Assembly (NCBI GenBank): GCA_031288675.1
Contig: JAITQY010000128.1
Span: 1-8,123 of the forward strand
Reading direction: 5' to 3'
From: Oscillospiraceae bacterium
GTDB taxonomy: Bacteria > Bacillota > Clostridia > Oscillospirales > Oscillospiraceae
DNA length: 8,123 bases
Position numbers and translations under genes: made by a program. The notes beneath the pieces were generated by a model. It saw only the letters and a list, made by a program, of their open reading frames with translations, was not told the origin of the DNA and did no database searches. Shown here one piece after another: positions 1 to 6,927 of this stretch; the first letter of the stretch is position 1; each line of letters starts with the position of its first letter.

Positions 1-2
1 CC

Positions 3-188
3 CTCATCGGCGCGGAACTAACGCACCGCACGGCATACTTGACCGAACTTGACCCGAAAATCGTTAACCGCTATGTGCGCGTTACGGGCAACGTAACGGC
101 GGTATGCGTCCGAGATAGAAAAGAAATACCATACGTCAAACTCAAAACCGACAACGACGCGGCGTTTGCGGTCGCGCCATCGAAATGA
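3..188 (+). CDS. DNA methyltransferase, C-terminal fragment (partial at window start)
   Basis: An open frame enters from the left edge and ends at TGA 186-188, giving 61 residues. The segment HRTAYLTELDPKIVNRYVR matches the usual C-terminal end of phage N4-cytosine/N6-adenine DNA methyltransferases. In these, a 'GR.cy..ELDPkYvd..v.R' strand-helix unit is followed by a short tail, here TGNVTAVCVRDR. The acidic residue in ELDP is the type that helps bind S-adenosylmethionine. The catalytic motif (NPPY or DPPY type) would lie upstream, outside the window. Such methyltransferases are commonly found just before the terminase genes in Firmicute phages, where they modify phage DNA against host restriction or influence packaging. 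The stop lies 9 bases before the next start, so the two genes are co-transcribed. The family call is fairly safe. Target base and specificity cannot be judged. Confidence 0.75.
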   Translation, partial: LIGAELTHRTAYLTELDPKIVNRYVRVTGNVTAVCVRDRKEIPYVKLKTDNDAAFAVAPSK

Positions 189-197
189 GGTGAGCGT

Positions 198-743
198 ATG
201 GATAAGAAACCAATCAAAAAGACAACGCCCACTCCATGGGAGCGTCAGCAGAACGAAACACCGCCAGCGTTTGAAGCGTTCGCACTCTACCGCGACATGG
301 GCGAAAGCAGAAGTTATGCAAAGGTTGCTGTAAAGTTAGGCAAATCAACAACCATAATCACACGTTGGGGAGGCACTCATAATTGGGTTGAGCGCGTCGC
401 GGAATGGGATAACGAACAGGATAAAATCGTCCGTGAAGCCTTAACCAAAGGCGTAACTGCTATGCGAAAAAAACATGCCGATCTCGCCAATGCCATTCTT
501 ATTAAAGCCACTATAGCCCTGCAACAACTGCCCATTGCAGAAATGTCGCCCCGAGACATCTCAACGATGGTGGACATAGCATCCAAGTTAGAGAGGATAA
601 GCAGAGGAGAGGCAACCGAGCGTGTACAGGGCAACACGGAACATAGCGGGAAAATAACCTTCGCGTTAGACCCTTACGAGGAATTAACGACGGAGGAATT
701 AAAGCAGCTGGCGCGACTTGCCGATGAAAACATATCCAATTGA
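198..743 (+). CDS. terS: Phage terminase small subunit (TerS)
   Basis: This 181-residue protein probably recognises the phage DNA packaging site and recruits the large terminase subunit. Residues 12-32 (TPWERQQNETPPAFEAFALYR, minus the last residue) and 36-71 carry the pattern of Firmicute phage small terminases: a 'WERq..Es..AFeAF..YrdmG..RS' opening, a helix-turn-helix (roughly 37-60, SYAKVAVKLGKSTTIITRW) and then NWVERVAEWD. The middle (75-140) is predicted helical and would form the oligomerisation core. The C-terminal tail (159-178) is acidic and probably contacts the large subunit. The ATG at 198 follows GAGGTG (187-192) at a 5-base gap. The 3' end overlaps the next gene by about 20 bases, which suggests translational coupling. 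Family and position agree well. Confidence 0.85.
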   Translation: MDKKPIKKTTPTPWERQQNETPPAFEAFALYRDMGESRSYAKVAVKLGKSTTIITRWGGTHNWVERVAEWDNEQDKIVREALTKGVTAMRKKHADLANAILIKATIALQQLPIAEMSPRDISTMVDIASKLERISRGEATERVQGNTEHSGKITFALDPYEELTTEELKQLARLADENISN

Positions 744-2178
744 CCGGGAACGAATACGGGTACACCTTGCTCGCCGTTGTATCGCATACTTCGCGACATA
801 CACGGATAGCTTATACCAGGTGAACTGGCATCATGCCCTGTTATGCGACTACCTCGATCGGTTCGCCGACAAAGATATACGCCGTCTTATGGTTTTTATG
901 CCACCACGGCATGGTAAAAGCGAGCTTGTCAGCCGCAAATTGCCCGCGTTCCTATTAGGACGCAATCCGGACGCAAGTGTAATTTGTGCATCATACTCCG
1001 CAGACCTTGCTCAACGTATGAATAGGGACGTTCAGCGCATAATCGACAGTCCTAAATATGGAGATATATTTCCGCAAACGGCACTATCCGGACACAATAC
1101 TCATTCGGCAATGGGACGCGCGCTGCGCAATTCAGATATATTCGAAATTGTAGGGCGCAGAGGATCGTATAGAGGTGCAGGCGTAGGCGGAGGCATTACG
1201 GGTATGGGCGGAGATTATATCATTATTGATGACCCCGTAAAAAATAGAGAAGAGGCTAACAGCCGTACTTATCGTGATAAGTTATGGGAGTGGTATACGT
1301 CAACTCTTTACACCCGGCAAGAGAATAACGGATCCATTCTGCTAACGATGACGCGGTGGCATGAGGACGATCTTGCCGGTCGGCTGCTTGACCTCGCAAA
1401 GAAAGACCCGAAAGCAGACCAATGGGAAGTGTTAACACTTCCTGCGCTCGTTGAAGATGAAACGCGTCACCCACGCGACTTGCGGAAGAACGGAGAGGCG
1501 CTATGGGAGAGCAAATACCCGCCGTCAGAGCTAATGAAAATCAAAGCAACGGTTGGTATTTACGACTGGAGCGCGATGTATCAGCAAAGACCACAACCCG
1601 CCGGAGGAACGATATTCCGGAGAGAGTGGATGAACAAAACATACCGCGAGCTTCCCGCAGGGGCGCAGATAATCCAGTCGTGGGATTTGCCGTTCAAGGA
1701 CAGCGCAGCCTCCGCGAAATGCGCGGGTATCGTTATGGCACGGAAAGGCGCGGAGCTGTTTTTTGTGGACTGTGTAAACGACAAAATGAGCTTCGTTGAC
1801 AGCGTAACGGCTATAAAGAACCTTTCTGATAAACATCCCAAAGCACGCGCAAAGGTAATTGAAGACAAGGCTAACGGTCCGGCAATTATAAGCTATCTGA
1901 AAAATGACGTAACGGGCATGATACCGTTCAATCCGCGAGGAAGCAAAGAAGACAGGGCATTGTCAGTCTCACCATATTTCGAGGCGGGAAATATTTATTT
2001 CCCCGAGTACTCAGCGTGGAAAGGAGACCTAATAGATGACCTGCTACGGTTTCCAGGCGGCACATACAAGGACACGGTGGACGCGACAGTTCAAGCGATA
2101 CTGTGGCTTATGGATAAGCCGCAAGTAACGCTCGGAGAGAGTGACGAACTGGAAAAAGAAAGCAACTGGCGCGGATAA
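724..2178 (+). CDS. terL: Phage terminase large subunit (TerL): packaging ATPase and nuclease
   Basis: This 484-residue motor protein drives DNA into the procapsid and cuts it. Numbered from the ATG at 724, the terminase-type Walker A motif PPRHGKSE is at 60-67, the Walker B strand YIIIDDP at 165-171 (acidic pair 169-170), and the coupling motif LLTMTRWHEDD near 206-216. The C-terminal RNase H-like nuclease shows its acidic residues in SWDLPFKD (D321), IEDKANGP (E380/D381) and KDTVDA (D450/D453). The last motif is more often written DD.VDA, so the first acidic position has become Lys-Asp here, and D453 is kept. Length is normal for the family. A TTG six bases upstream (718) is an alternative start, but the nearest GGAGG (692-696) is too far from either, so initiation is probably coupled to the overlapping small-subunit gene. 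Confidence 0.95.
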   Translation: MKTYPIDRERIRVHLARRCIAYFATYTDSLYQVNWHHALLCDYLDRFADKDIRRLMVFMPPRHGKSELVSRKLPAFLLGRNPDASVICASYSADLAQRMNRDVQRIIDSPKYGDIFPQTALSGHNTHSAMGRALRNSDIFEIVGRRGSYRGAGVGGGITGMGGDYIIIDDPVKNREEANSRTYRDKLWEWYTSTLYTRQENNGSILLTMTRWHEDDLAGRLLDLAKKDPKADQWEVLTLPALVEDETRHPRDLRKNGEALWESKYPPSELMKIKATVGIYDWSAMYQQRPQPAGGTIFRREWMNKTYRELPAGAQIIQSWDLPFKDSAASAKCAGIVMARKGAELFFVDCVNDKMSFVDSVTAIKNLSDKHPKARAKVIEDKANGPAIISYLKNDVTGMIPFNPRGSKEDRALSVSPYFEAGNIYFPEYSAWKGDLIDDLLRFPGGTYKDTVDATVQAILWLMDKPQVTLGESDELEKESNWRG

Positions 2179-2191
2179 ACGCCGAGCATAC

Positions 2192-2210
2192 AAGGAGGCG
2201 ATGATAGGTG
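2192..2210 (+). promoter_or_regulatory. Shine-Dalgarno site fixing the GTG start of the portal gene
   Basis: AAGGAGG at 2192-2198 lies 9 bases before GTG 2208. An ATG at 2201 is only 2 bases from the site and in another frame that stops after a few codons. GTG is therefore the real portal start. Confidence 0.75.
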
Positions 2211-3542
2211 GCAAAAAACAACGCATTTTTAGAATTCGGAAAAACAGGACTTAACCGTTGGGGCGGATATGTATATGAGGAGTTTTTGCACGAACTGCGC
2301 GGACGTAAAGGCGTAGAGACTTACAGGGAAATGAGCGAAAACGACGATATTTGCGGAGCCGTGCTGTTCGCAATTGAAATGCTTATGCGGCAGGTACCGT
2401 GGAACATCAAGGAATCAAGCAAAAGCACTGCAGATGTTAAAGCTGCCGAATTCGTCTACTCATGTATGGGTGACATGGAAGAAACGTGGGCTAACTTCAT
2501 CTCGGAAGTGCTGTCACTGCTTACCTTCGGGTGGAGTTATCACGAAATCGTTTACAAGCGTAGAATGGGCAATACAAGCAATTATGAAACCTGGAGTAAA
2601 TACGACGACGGACTGATAGGTTGGCGTAAGATACCCATTCGCTCGCAGGATACGCTGTGGGAATGGAAATATGATGACAAAGACAATCTGCTCGGCTTAA
2701 TCCAATGTGCGCCGCCTACATATGAACAGGTATTTGTTCCGATTGAAAAATCCCTGCACTTCAAGACCAAAAGCCGCAAAGGAAACCCTGAGGGGCGCAG
2801 TATACTCCGCAACGCTTACCAAAGCTGGTACTTTAAGCGGCGAATTCGCGAAATAGAGGGTATAGGCATAGAGCGCGACCTTGTAGGGCTGCCGGTTATG
2901 ACAGCGCCGGATGGGGCAGATATTTTTAACCCTGACGACCCGGACATGCGCGTCCTGCTTGCACGCTCGGAAAGGATTGTACGGAGCGTTCGCCGTGACG
3001 AAAGGGAGGGCGTTGTTCTGCCGTTCGGGTGGGATTTCAAACTGCTTTCCACAGGCGGACGGCGGCAATTCGACACTAACGCTATAATTGAGCGGTACGA
3101 CAACCGAATAGCAATGACTGTCCTTGCCGACTTTGTCCTGCTTGGACATGAGAAAGTCGGGAGCTTTGCGCTGTCAAGCGACAAGACGGAGTTGTTCAGC
3201 GTCGCGCTTGGCGCATTCCTTGATTTGATATGTGAGGTTTTTAACAATCAGGCAATACCGCGCCTCATCGACATCAACGGTGACCACTTCAAGGGCATAA
3301 CAGGCTACCCCGAGCTAATACACGGCGACATCGAAACGCAAGACCTCGCTAAGCTCGGCACATTTATCAAAGATATGGTCGGGGTAGGCGCGATAACGCC
3401 GGACGAGGGAATGGAGGATTACTTGCGAATGACCGCTGACCTGCCGGAACGCGACTTTGATACGGCGTATCTTAACTCTAACGGCAAAGATAATAAGAAT
3501 AACAGTAACGATCCGAAAACGCCCGATGGCGAGGAGGATTAA
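2208..3542 (+). CDS. Phage portal protein, DUF935 (Mu gp29-like) family
   Basis: This 444-residue protein is expected to form the dodecameric ring at the head vertex through which the terminase pumps DNA, and to which the neck is attached. Typical DUF935-family stretches are visible. They include a helical N-terminal part with SENDDICGAVLFAIEMLMRQVPW (43-65, with a break for length here), LLTFGWSYHEIVYK (104-117), GNPEGRSILRNAYQSWYFKR (192-211), and the late segment ADFVLLGHEKVGSFALSS (307-324). The C-terminal tail (about 425-444) is rich in Asn, Asp and Lys and looks disordered. The start is GTG with a strong Shine-Dalgarno site. The order terminase, portal, MuF is that of Mu-like and PBSX-like head operons. 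The gene ends 3 bases before the MuF start, consistent with one polycistronic transcript. Confidence 0.9.
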   Translation: MAKNNAFLEFGKTGLNRWGGYVYEEFLHELRGRKGVETYREMSENDDICGAVLFAIEMLMRQVPWNIKESSKSTADVKAAEFVYSCMGDMEETWANFISEVLSLLTFGWSYHEIVYKRRMGNTSNYETWSKYDDGLIGWRKIPIRSQDTLWEWKYDDKDNLLGLIQCAPPTYEQVFVPIEKSLHFKTKSRKGNPEGRSILRNAYQSWYFKRRIREIEGIGIERDLVGLPVMTAPDGADIFNPDDPDMRVLLARSERIVRSVRRDEREGVVLPFGWDFKLLSTGGRRQFDTNAIIERYDNRIAMTVLADFVLLGHEKVGSFALSSDKTELFSVALGAFLDLICEVFNNQAIPRLIDINGDHFKGITGYPELIHGDIETQDLAKLGTFIKDMVGVGAITPDEGMEDYLRMTADLPERDFDTAYLNSNGKDNKNNSNDPKTPDGEED

Positions 3543-3545
3543 GCT

Positions 3546-5405
3546 GTGATACGCTTTACCAAAGCACGAAAACACAAACCGACGGCTGCGCCCACGAAAA
3601 AGGCCGAGGGAGACAATAAAGCAACGCTTGACAGGCTAAAATCGTACCTTGATACGGAAGAACCGCGGAATGTTAAGTTGCTGGTATCCTTTTGGGGTGA
3701 TCAGAGCGCATTGGTCACCTACAAGGAACTCAGGGAAGCTTTTATCGCTGGTGAAATAAGCATAGCGCAGTTTAATGAATGGCAGAGAGAGTATGCCGAA
3801 TTCGTCAATGATAAGCTCGTCCCGCAATGGCGGCAGGCTATGGACGCGGCAGCGTCTGAGGTCAGAGAGCAGTACACTTATTTTCTGTATAATCCGGCAA
3901 TGGAAGCGGCGCAAGACTACATCACACGGCGTGGATCCGAGTTAGTTACAAGGCTTGCGATGGAGCAGAGAGACGCGCTTAACGCGATGATTGCTCAATC
4001 GGCGTACTTTGAAGGCACGACCGCCGATGAATTGGCGCGACTAATGCGTCCGGTTATAGGACTGACAAAACCGCAGACATTGGCAAATTTGCGGTATTAT
4101 GAAGCTGTCAAGCTGGAAATGCTGAAAGCAAACCCCAAAATGGCATTGGAGAACGCAGAGAAAAGGGCGCGCGAAGCGGCTGTGAAATACGCGGCGCGGC
4201 AGCACCGATACCGCGCTCAGAATATAGCGAGAACCGAACTTGCGGATGCCTATAATCACGGACACTACTATGCGACCAAAGACGCGCAGTCACAGGGGTA
4301 TATAGGCGACTGCAAGAAGGTGTGGCTTACGGCGGACGATGAGAGGGTGTGTCCTGTTTGCGGAGCGATAGACGGCGAGGAGCGGCGAATGGAATATCCG
4401 TTCAGTATAGGAGTGATTGTGCCTCCGGCGCATCCAAGCTGTAGGTGTGCAGTAGCGTTTGAGGAGATAGACCCTAACGAGATATTGCCGGATAAGACAG
4501 ATACGGGAGCGTTTGAGTGGGTAAGCGGATTGTCGAGGGAGGATAAGGAGAAGTTTCTCGGCGGGAAGATGAAAGCGCAGATGTTCGACGACGGCAATCT
4601 GTCCAAAGAGGACTACTTCAAACCGCTGAAAGATATTAATCCGGAAACAAGAATGCGGTACAACTTAGAGCCGCCGTCAGACGGGTTTATATCTAAGCTT
4701 GCGGCACAGCAAAACCTTGACAAAGGAGCAAATTTCGTTTATACTGAGGGTAAATTCGGAGCCGCGCGGTATTACTACGATAACGGACAGCCAATATGGC
4801 CGCAAAACAACGGAGCGGTAGGACTTACACGGACGGTAACGCTTAAACAGGGAAGCTTGATACTTGATAGGTTCGGCAATATAAACGGAGAGTATTTCGG
4901 TGTAAGAAAAGAACCTTTAGAAATGCGGTCTCTGCCGCAAGCCCAAATAAATCCGCCATATAATGAATACCGAATTATCTCGGACGTTGCAAACGCCGAA
5001 GCGGGAACGATAGCGCCGTGGTTTGGAGAACCTGGCGGCGGAACGCAGTATAAAATACCAATGTCCGGCAAGAGGTATAACAAGGCGTTGCAAAGGATAA
5101 CAACGGGCAGCAAAAAAACTATTGCCAAAACTTTCAGCCAGATTATAAAGGGGTACAAAACGATGACACTGCAAGGCGTTAAAGAGTGGCTGCGTGACAA
5201 TAACATTCCTGATGACAGTTGTACCTGGTACAGCGACGGCGGAGGAGCGAGCTACGTCGGCTATGGTTACATTCATCCCCGAACAGACGGCAAATGGATA
5301 ACATACTGGGTTGACGGTCATACCGTTAAAGACATGGTTGTTCATGAAACAGAGGACGCGGCGTGCCGTGCATTTATTCGTTACGTGAGCGAGTGTACAG
5401 AATGA
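3546..5405 (+). CDS. MuF minor head protein fused to a TNT-type (NAD+ glycohydrolase-like) toxin domain and a C-terminal immunity-like domain
   Basis: This 619-residue protein has three parts. Residues about 1-310 are a phage-Mu-F/SPP1-gp7-like minor head domain, with the core ARTELADAYNHG (228-239), a Cys pair VCPVCG (268-273) and the closing HPSCRC (296-301). Residues 311-400 are a linker. Residues about 405-503 match TNT: WPQNNGAVG (418-426), LDRFG (440-444), MRSLP (460-464) and APWFGEPGGGTQY (490-502). In the mycobacterial toxin CpnT, the matching Arg of DRFG-type and Gln of GGGxQ-type motifs belong to the NAD+ site. Here they are R442 and Q501. Residues 540-619 resemble the free protein encoded next. 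GTG 3546 follows AGGAGG (3532-3537) at 8 bases. Such MuF proteins are about 300 residues without an extension. MuF polymorphic toxins are known from temperate Firmicute phages. Toxicity here is inferred. Confidence 0.88.
   Translation: MIRFTKARKHKPTAAPTKKAEGDNKATLDRLKSYLDTEEPRNVKLLVSFWGDQSALVTYKELREAFIAGEISIAQFNEWQREYAEFVNDKLVPQWRQAMDAAASEVREQYTYFLYNPAMEAAQDYITRRGSELVTRLAMEQRDALNAMIAQSAYFEGTTADELARLMRPVIGLTKPQTLANLRYYEAVKLEMLKANPKMALENAEKRAREAAVKYAARQHRYRAQNIARTELADAYNHGHYYATKDAQSQGYIGDCKKVWLTADDERVCPVCGAIDGEERRMEYPFSIGVIVPPAHPSCRCAVAFEEIDPNEILPDKTDTGAFEWVSGLSREDKEKFLGGKMKAQMFDDGNLSKEDYFKPLKDINPETRMRYNLEPPSDGFISKLAAQQNLDKGANFVYTEGKFGAARYYYDNGQPIWPQNNGAVGLTRTVTLKQGSLILDRFGNINGEYFGVRKEPLEMRSLPQAQINPPYNEYRIISDVANAEAGTIAPWFGEPGGGTQYKIPMSGKRYNKALQRITTGSKKTIAKTFSQIIKGYKTMTLQGVKEWLRDNNIPDDSCTWYSDGGGASYVGYGYIHPRTDGKWITYWVDGHTVKDMVVHETEDAACRAFIRYVSECTE
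5147..5165 (+). promoter_or_regulatory. Internal Shine-Dalgarno site and in-frame ATG within the MuF toxin gene
   Basis: AAAGGGG (5147-5153) lies 9 bases before ATG 5163, which is codon 540 of the long protein and in the same frame. The ATG falls exactly where similarity to the next gene's protein begins. Internal initiation would make an 80-residue immunity-like protein ending at 5405, the same length as the downstream paralogue. The site is visible in the sequence. Its use is inference. Confidence 0.5.
5163..5405 (+). CDS. Possible embedded gene: 80-residue immunity-like protein nested in frame in the MuF toxin gene
   Basis: This is the third domain of the long MuF protein, listed separately because it has its own start and Shine-Dalgarno site. 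It begins MTLQGVKEWLRDNNIPDDS and ends at the shared stop. It aligns end to end with the free protein encoded downstream: MTLQGVKEWLRDNNI against MSIQDLKDLLNKNNI, DGKWITYWVDG against DGRWAVFFEERG, and HETEDAACRAF against HATEDEACRRF. Both are 80 residues. The general form is a short helix with 'NNI', an aromatic-rich sheet, then a helix starting at 'TEDxAC'. This resembles small immunity-type proteins encoded after Firmicute toxins, but no named family is claimed. It may exist only as the fused tail. Confidence 0.45.
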   Translation: MTLQGVKEWLRDNNIPDDSCTWYSDGGGASYVGYGYIHPRTDGKWITYWVDGHTVKDMVVHETEDAACRAFIRYVSECTE

Positions 5406-5410
5406 GAAAC

Positions 5411-5429
5411 GGTGAGGGCAAAAGCGATG
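5411..5429 (+). promoter_or_regulatory. Shared translation leader, copy 1 (GAGGRCAAAAG-N2-ATG)
   Basis: The 16 bases 5414-5429 read GAGGGCAAAAGCGATG. The same leader, with identical spacing, precedes the genes at 6033 (6020-6035) and 6496 (6483-6498). It contains the ribosome-binding site that fixes the ATG 5427 start. Confidence 0.55.
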
Positions 5430-5669
5430 AGCATTCAGGACTTGAAAGATTTACTTAATAAGAACAACATCAAGCCAAGCGCGTACTGCTTGCCGCCTGA
5501 TGATTACTCCGTGTGTGACTGTGTTTATTACCTGCAACCGGCAAAAGACGGTCGGTGGGCAGTGTTTTTCGAGGAACGCGGCAAACGCTCTGATATGACT
5601 TATCACGCCACGGAAGATGAAGCATGCCGGAGGTTTAAGGAGATATTCTATCCGAAGCTGGCGGAGTAA
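5427..5669 (+). CDS. Small immunity-like protein, free paralogue of the MuF C-terminal domain
   Basis: This acidic 80-residue cytoplasmic protein has no signal peptide or membrane segment. It begins MSIQDLKDLLNKNNIKPSAY. The centre has aromatic strands (VYYLQPAKDGRWAVFFEERG, about residues 33-52) and the end is a helix opening at TEDEACRRF. It is clearly related to the last 80 residues of the MuF toxin just upstream. By position, directly after a toxin gene, it is the expected immunity gene, although inhibition of the TNT domain is not shown by sequence. ATG 5427 is preferred because GGTGAGGG (5411-5418) lies 8 bases before it. An upstream in-frame GTG (5412) sits inside that ribosome-binding site and is unlikely. 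It has three cysteines in the first half (C21, C33, C35 or close). Confidence 0.75.
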   Translation: MSIQDLKDLLNKNNIKPSAYCLPPDDYSVCDCVYYLQPAKDGRWAVFFEERGKRSDMTYHATEDEACRRFKEIFYPKLAE

Positions 5670-5695
5670 GGTTTTAACGGGAGGGGGAGTAAGGT

Positions 5696-6007
5696 ATGGA
5701 TAACTTCAAGGTAATATATAAAATCTTAAAGATACTTGAGGAAGCAATGGACGTGCAGGACTTTGACGAGAGTATGCTGTCGCCCGATATGTTTAAGATT
5801 AGTCAAACGAGGCTTGACGCAATACTCGTAATGCTTCAAAACGACGGGTATATCAGCGGGCTAATCCCTGTAAGGTTCGGAAGGATGACGGGCGTTAAAT
5901 TTGACAATGTGCGAATTACCCTCAAAGGGCTTGAGTATCTTGCAGAGAACTCGTTTATGAAAAAAGCAGCCAATATCGCTAAGGGTATTGCCGACTTAAT
6001 ACCTTGA
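5696..6007 (+). CDS. yjcQ: YjcQ-family protein (winged-helix-like)
   Basis: This 103-residue protein matches the YjcQ family of Bacillota in several places: the opening MDNFKVIYKILKILEEAMD (1-19), SQTRLDAILVMLQNDGYISG (36-55), and the closing RITLKGLEYLAENSFMKKAA (73-92). The alternation of helices with a two-stranded wing (about 56-75) resembles a winged-helix fold, as in small DNA-binding proteins. The family's function is not established. Members are often carried by prophages in Firmicutes, and here one sits inside a toxin-linked accessory block. ATG 5696 is preceded by a run of purines (GGGAGGGGGAG, 5679-5689) that can serve as ribosome-binding site. It could regulate the accessory genes, but nothing in the sequence shows this. 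Confidence 0.8.
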   Translation: MDNFKVIYKILKILEEAMDVQDFDESMLSPDMFKISQTRLDAILVMLQNDGYISGLIPVRFGRMTGVKFDNVRITLKGLEYLAENSFMKKAANIAKGIADLIP

Positions 6008-6019
6008 CAGACGACGGAG

Positions 6020-6035
6020 GAGGACAAAAGCAATG
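6020..6035 (+). promoter_or_regulatory. Shared translation leader, copy 2
   Basis: GAGGACAAAAGCAATG differs at two positions from the copy at 5414-5429 and keeps the same gap to the ATG. It serves the first of the two beta-rich paralogues. Confidence 0.55.
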
Positions 6036-6482
6036 ACAAGTAACACATATCAAATGCGCGGGTCAGAGGGAAAGCTGTATCTAACCGTCAATGGTTTTAT
6101 TATGGCATACGCAGAAAGTTTCACGGCTGTTTTGAAAGAAAACTGTAAACCGTATTCATTTCGGGGAGTAAGGATGGACGTGCCTATAAACTATTCCTTA
6201 ACTTTGACATTGCGCGGACTTTCAATGCCCAATACCGATATTGCCGAACAAGTTATAAAAGACCTTTCGCGCGGTCAATTATCCGATTTTGTATTCAAAG
6301 GCTACTACAAAACAAACGGCGGGGACTTAGCTCCAATAACATTACATAGGTGCATACCTCTGTACGAAGACTTAGACATGTTTCTGAACGGAGAGGTTTC
6401 CGAATGGGATTTTGAGGTGCGTCCCCATACGTCCGAACAATACGATATTGCGGACATTTTCAAAACCTGCGGCAGATCATAA
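6033..6482 (+). CDS. Hypothetical phage protein, first of two tandem paralogues (predicted beta-rich)
   Basis: This 149-residue cytoplasmic protein shows a beta-rich pattern: GKLYLTVNGFIMAYAESF (13-30), then INYSLTLTLRGLS (52-64), a helix (68-81), DFVFKGYYKTNGG (85-97), ITLHRCIPL (102-110) and GEVSEWDFEV (120-129). The layout, with an early 'GxLYL..ngf..A.aesF' strand pair and a later 'G...eW.F', recalls tail-tube-like phage proteins, but I cannot place it in a named family. The next gene encodes a diverged copy. ATG 6033 has GGAGGAGG (6016-6023) upstream at 9 bases. Its place in a block between the MuF gene and the maturation protease is unusual for a tail component, so an accessory role is equally possible. 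Confidence 0.75.
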   Translation: MTSNTYQMRGSEGKLYLTVNGFIMAYAESFTAVLKENCKPYSFRGVRMDVPINYSLTLTLRGLSMPNTDIAEQVIKDLSRGQLSDFVFKGYYKTNGGDLAPITLHRCIPLYEDLDMFLNGEVSEWDFEVRPHTSEQYDIADIFKTCGRS

Positions 6483-6498
6483 GAGGGCAAAAGATATG
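6483..6498 (+). promoter_or_regulatory. Shared translation leader, copy 3
   Basis: GAGGGCAAAAGATATG starts one base after the previous gene's stop and serves the second beta-rich paralogue. It fixes the start at 6496 rather than at the earlier in-frame ATG 6412. Confidence 0.55.
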
Positions 6499-6927
6499 GT
6501 TCAGTATAAGACGATGTACCGCAGGGACGGAGAGCTGTTCATCTTTCGCAAGAGTATATTACTTGCTACGGCTCAGACGTTCGTTTGTCCTGTGTCACGG
6601 AACGTACAGCAAATTGACTCTTCGGGGATGTCCGGGGATGTTGTAACCGGGTACACGTTCCAGCTTATAATTAACGACGTGACGATAGAGGATGAAATAG
6701 GCGCAAAAGAAATCGTTCGCGAGACGCAGGAAGGCAAACATTCCGGATATTCGTTTCAGGGCATTTACGACAGGGATGACGGTTATAAAGAGCGCATTGT
6801 GATACGGCAGTGTACAGCCCGAAGTATGGATCTATACGGACTTGTAAACGGGTTTATCCCTTCGTGGACATTCAACGCAATTCTAAGCGAAGAACAGCTA
6901 AAGCGAATATGGGAAGTTAGTCGGTAG
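6496..6927 (+). CDS. Hypothetical phage protein, second of two tandem paralogues (predicted beta-rich)
   Basis: This 143-residue protein aligns over its full length with the one before it: GELFIFRKSILLATAQTF (12-29) with residues 13-30 there, and YSFQGIYDRDDG then IVIRQCTARSMDLYGLVNG with the corresponding late block, ending in SWTF where the other has EWDF. Identity is low but the spacing of strands, Gly and aromatic residues is kept, so this is an old duplication or two members of one family. The start is ATG 6496, because GAGGG (6483-6487) lies 8 bases before it. The open frame runs back to 6412, but that part lies inside the previous gene and has no ribosome-binding site. Function is unknown. 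Confidence 0.75.
   Translation: MVQYKTMYRRDGELFIFRKSILLATAQTFVCPVSRNVQQIDSSGMSGDVVTGYTFQLIINDVTIEDEIGAKEIVRETQEGKHSGYSFQGIYDRDDGYKERIVIRQCTARSMDLYGLVNGFIPSWTFNAILSEEQLKRIWEVSR

Noticed and set aside
718..723. TTG codon as the start of the large terminase subunit
   Set aside because: No ribosome-binding site is at a useful distance, and an ATG follows two codons later in the overlap with the small subunit gene. The ATG at 724 is preferred, though the difference is only two residues.
2697..3247. Two overlapping minus-strand open frames of about 145 codons opposite the portal gene
   Set aside because: The portal call on the + strand is strong. The antisense products are of odd composition with no recognisable domains.
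5412..5426. GTG 5412 as the start of the free immunity-like gene
   Set aside because: The GTG is part of the GGTGAGGG ribosome-binding site for ATG 5427. Starting at 5427 also gives the same 80-residue length as its fused paralogue.
6412..6495. N-terminal extension of the second paralogue back to 6412
   Set aside because: It lies inside the preceding gene, has no ribosome-binding site and has no match in the paralogue. The start at 6496 has a good one.
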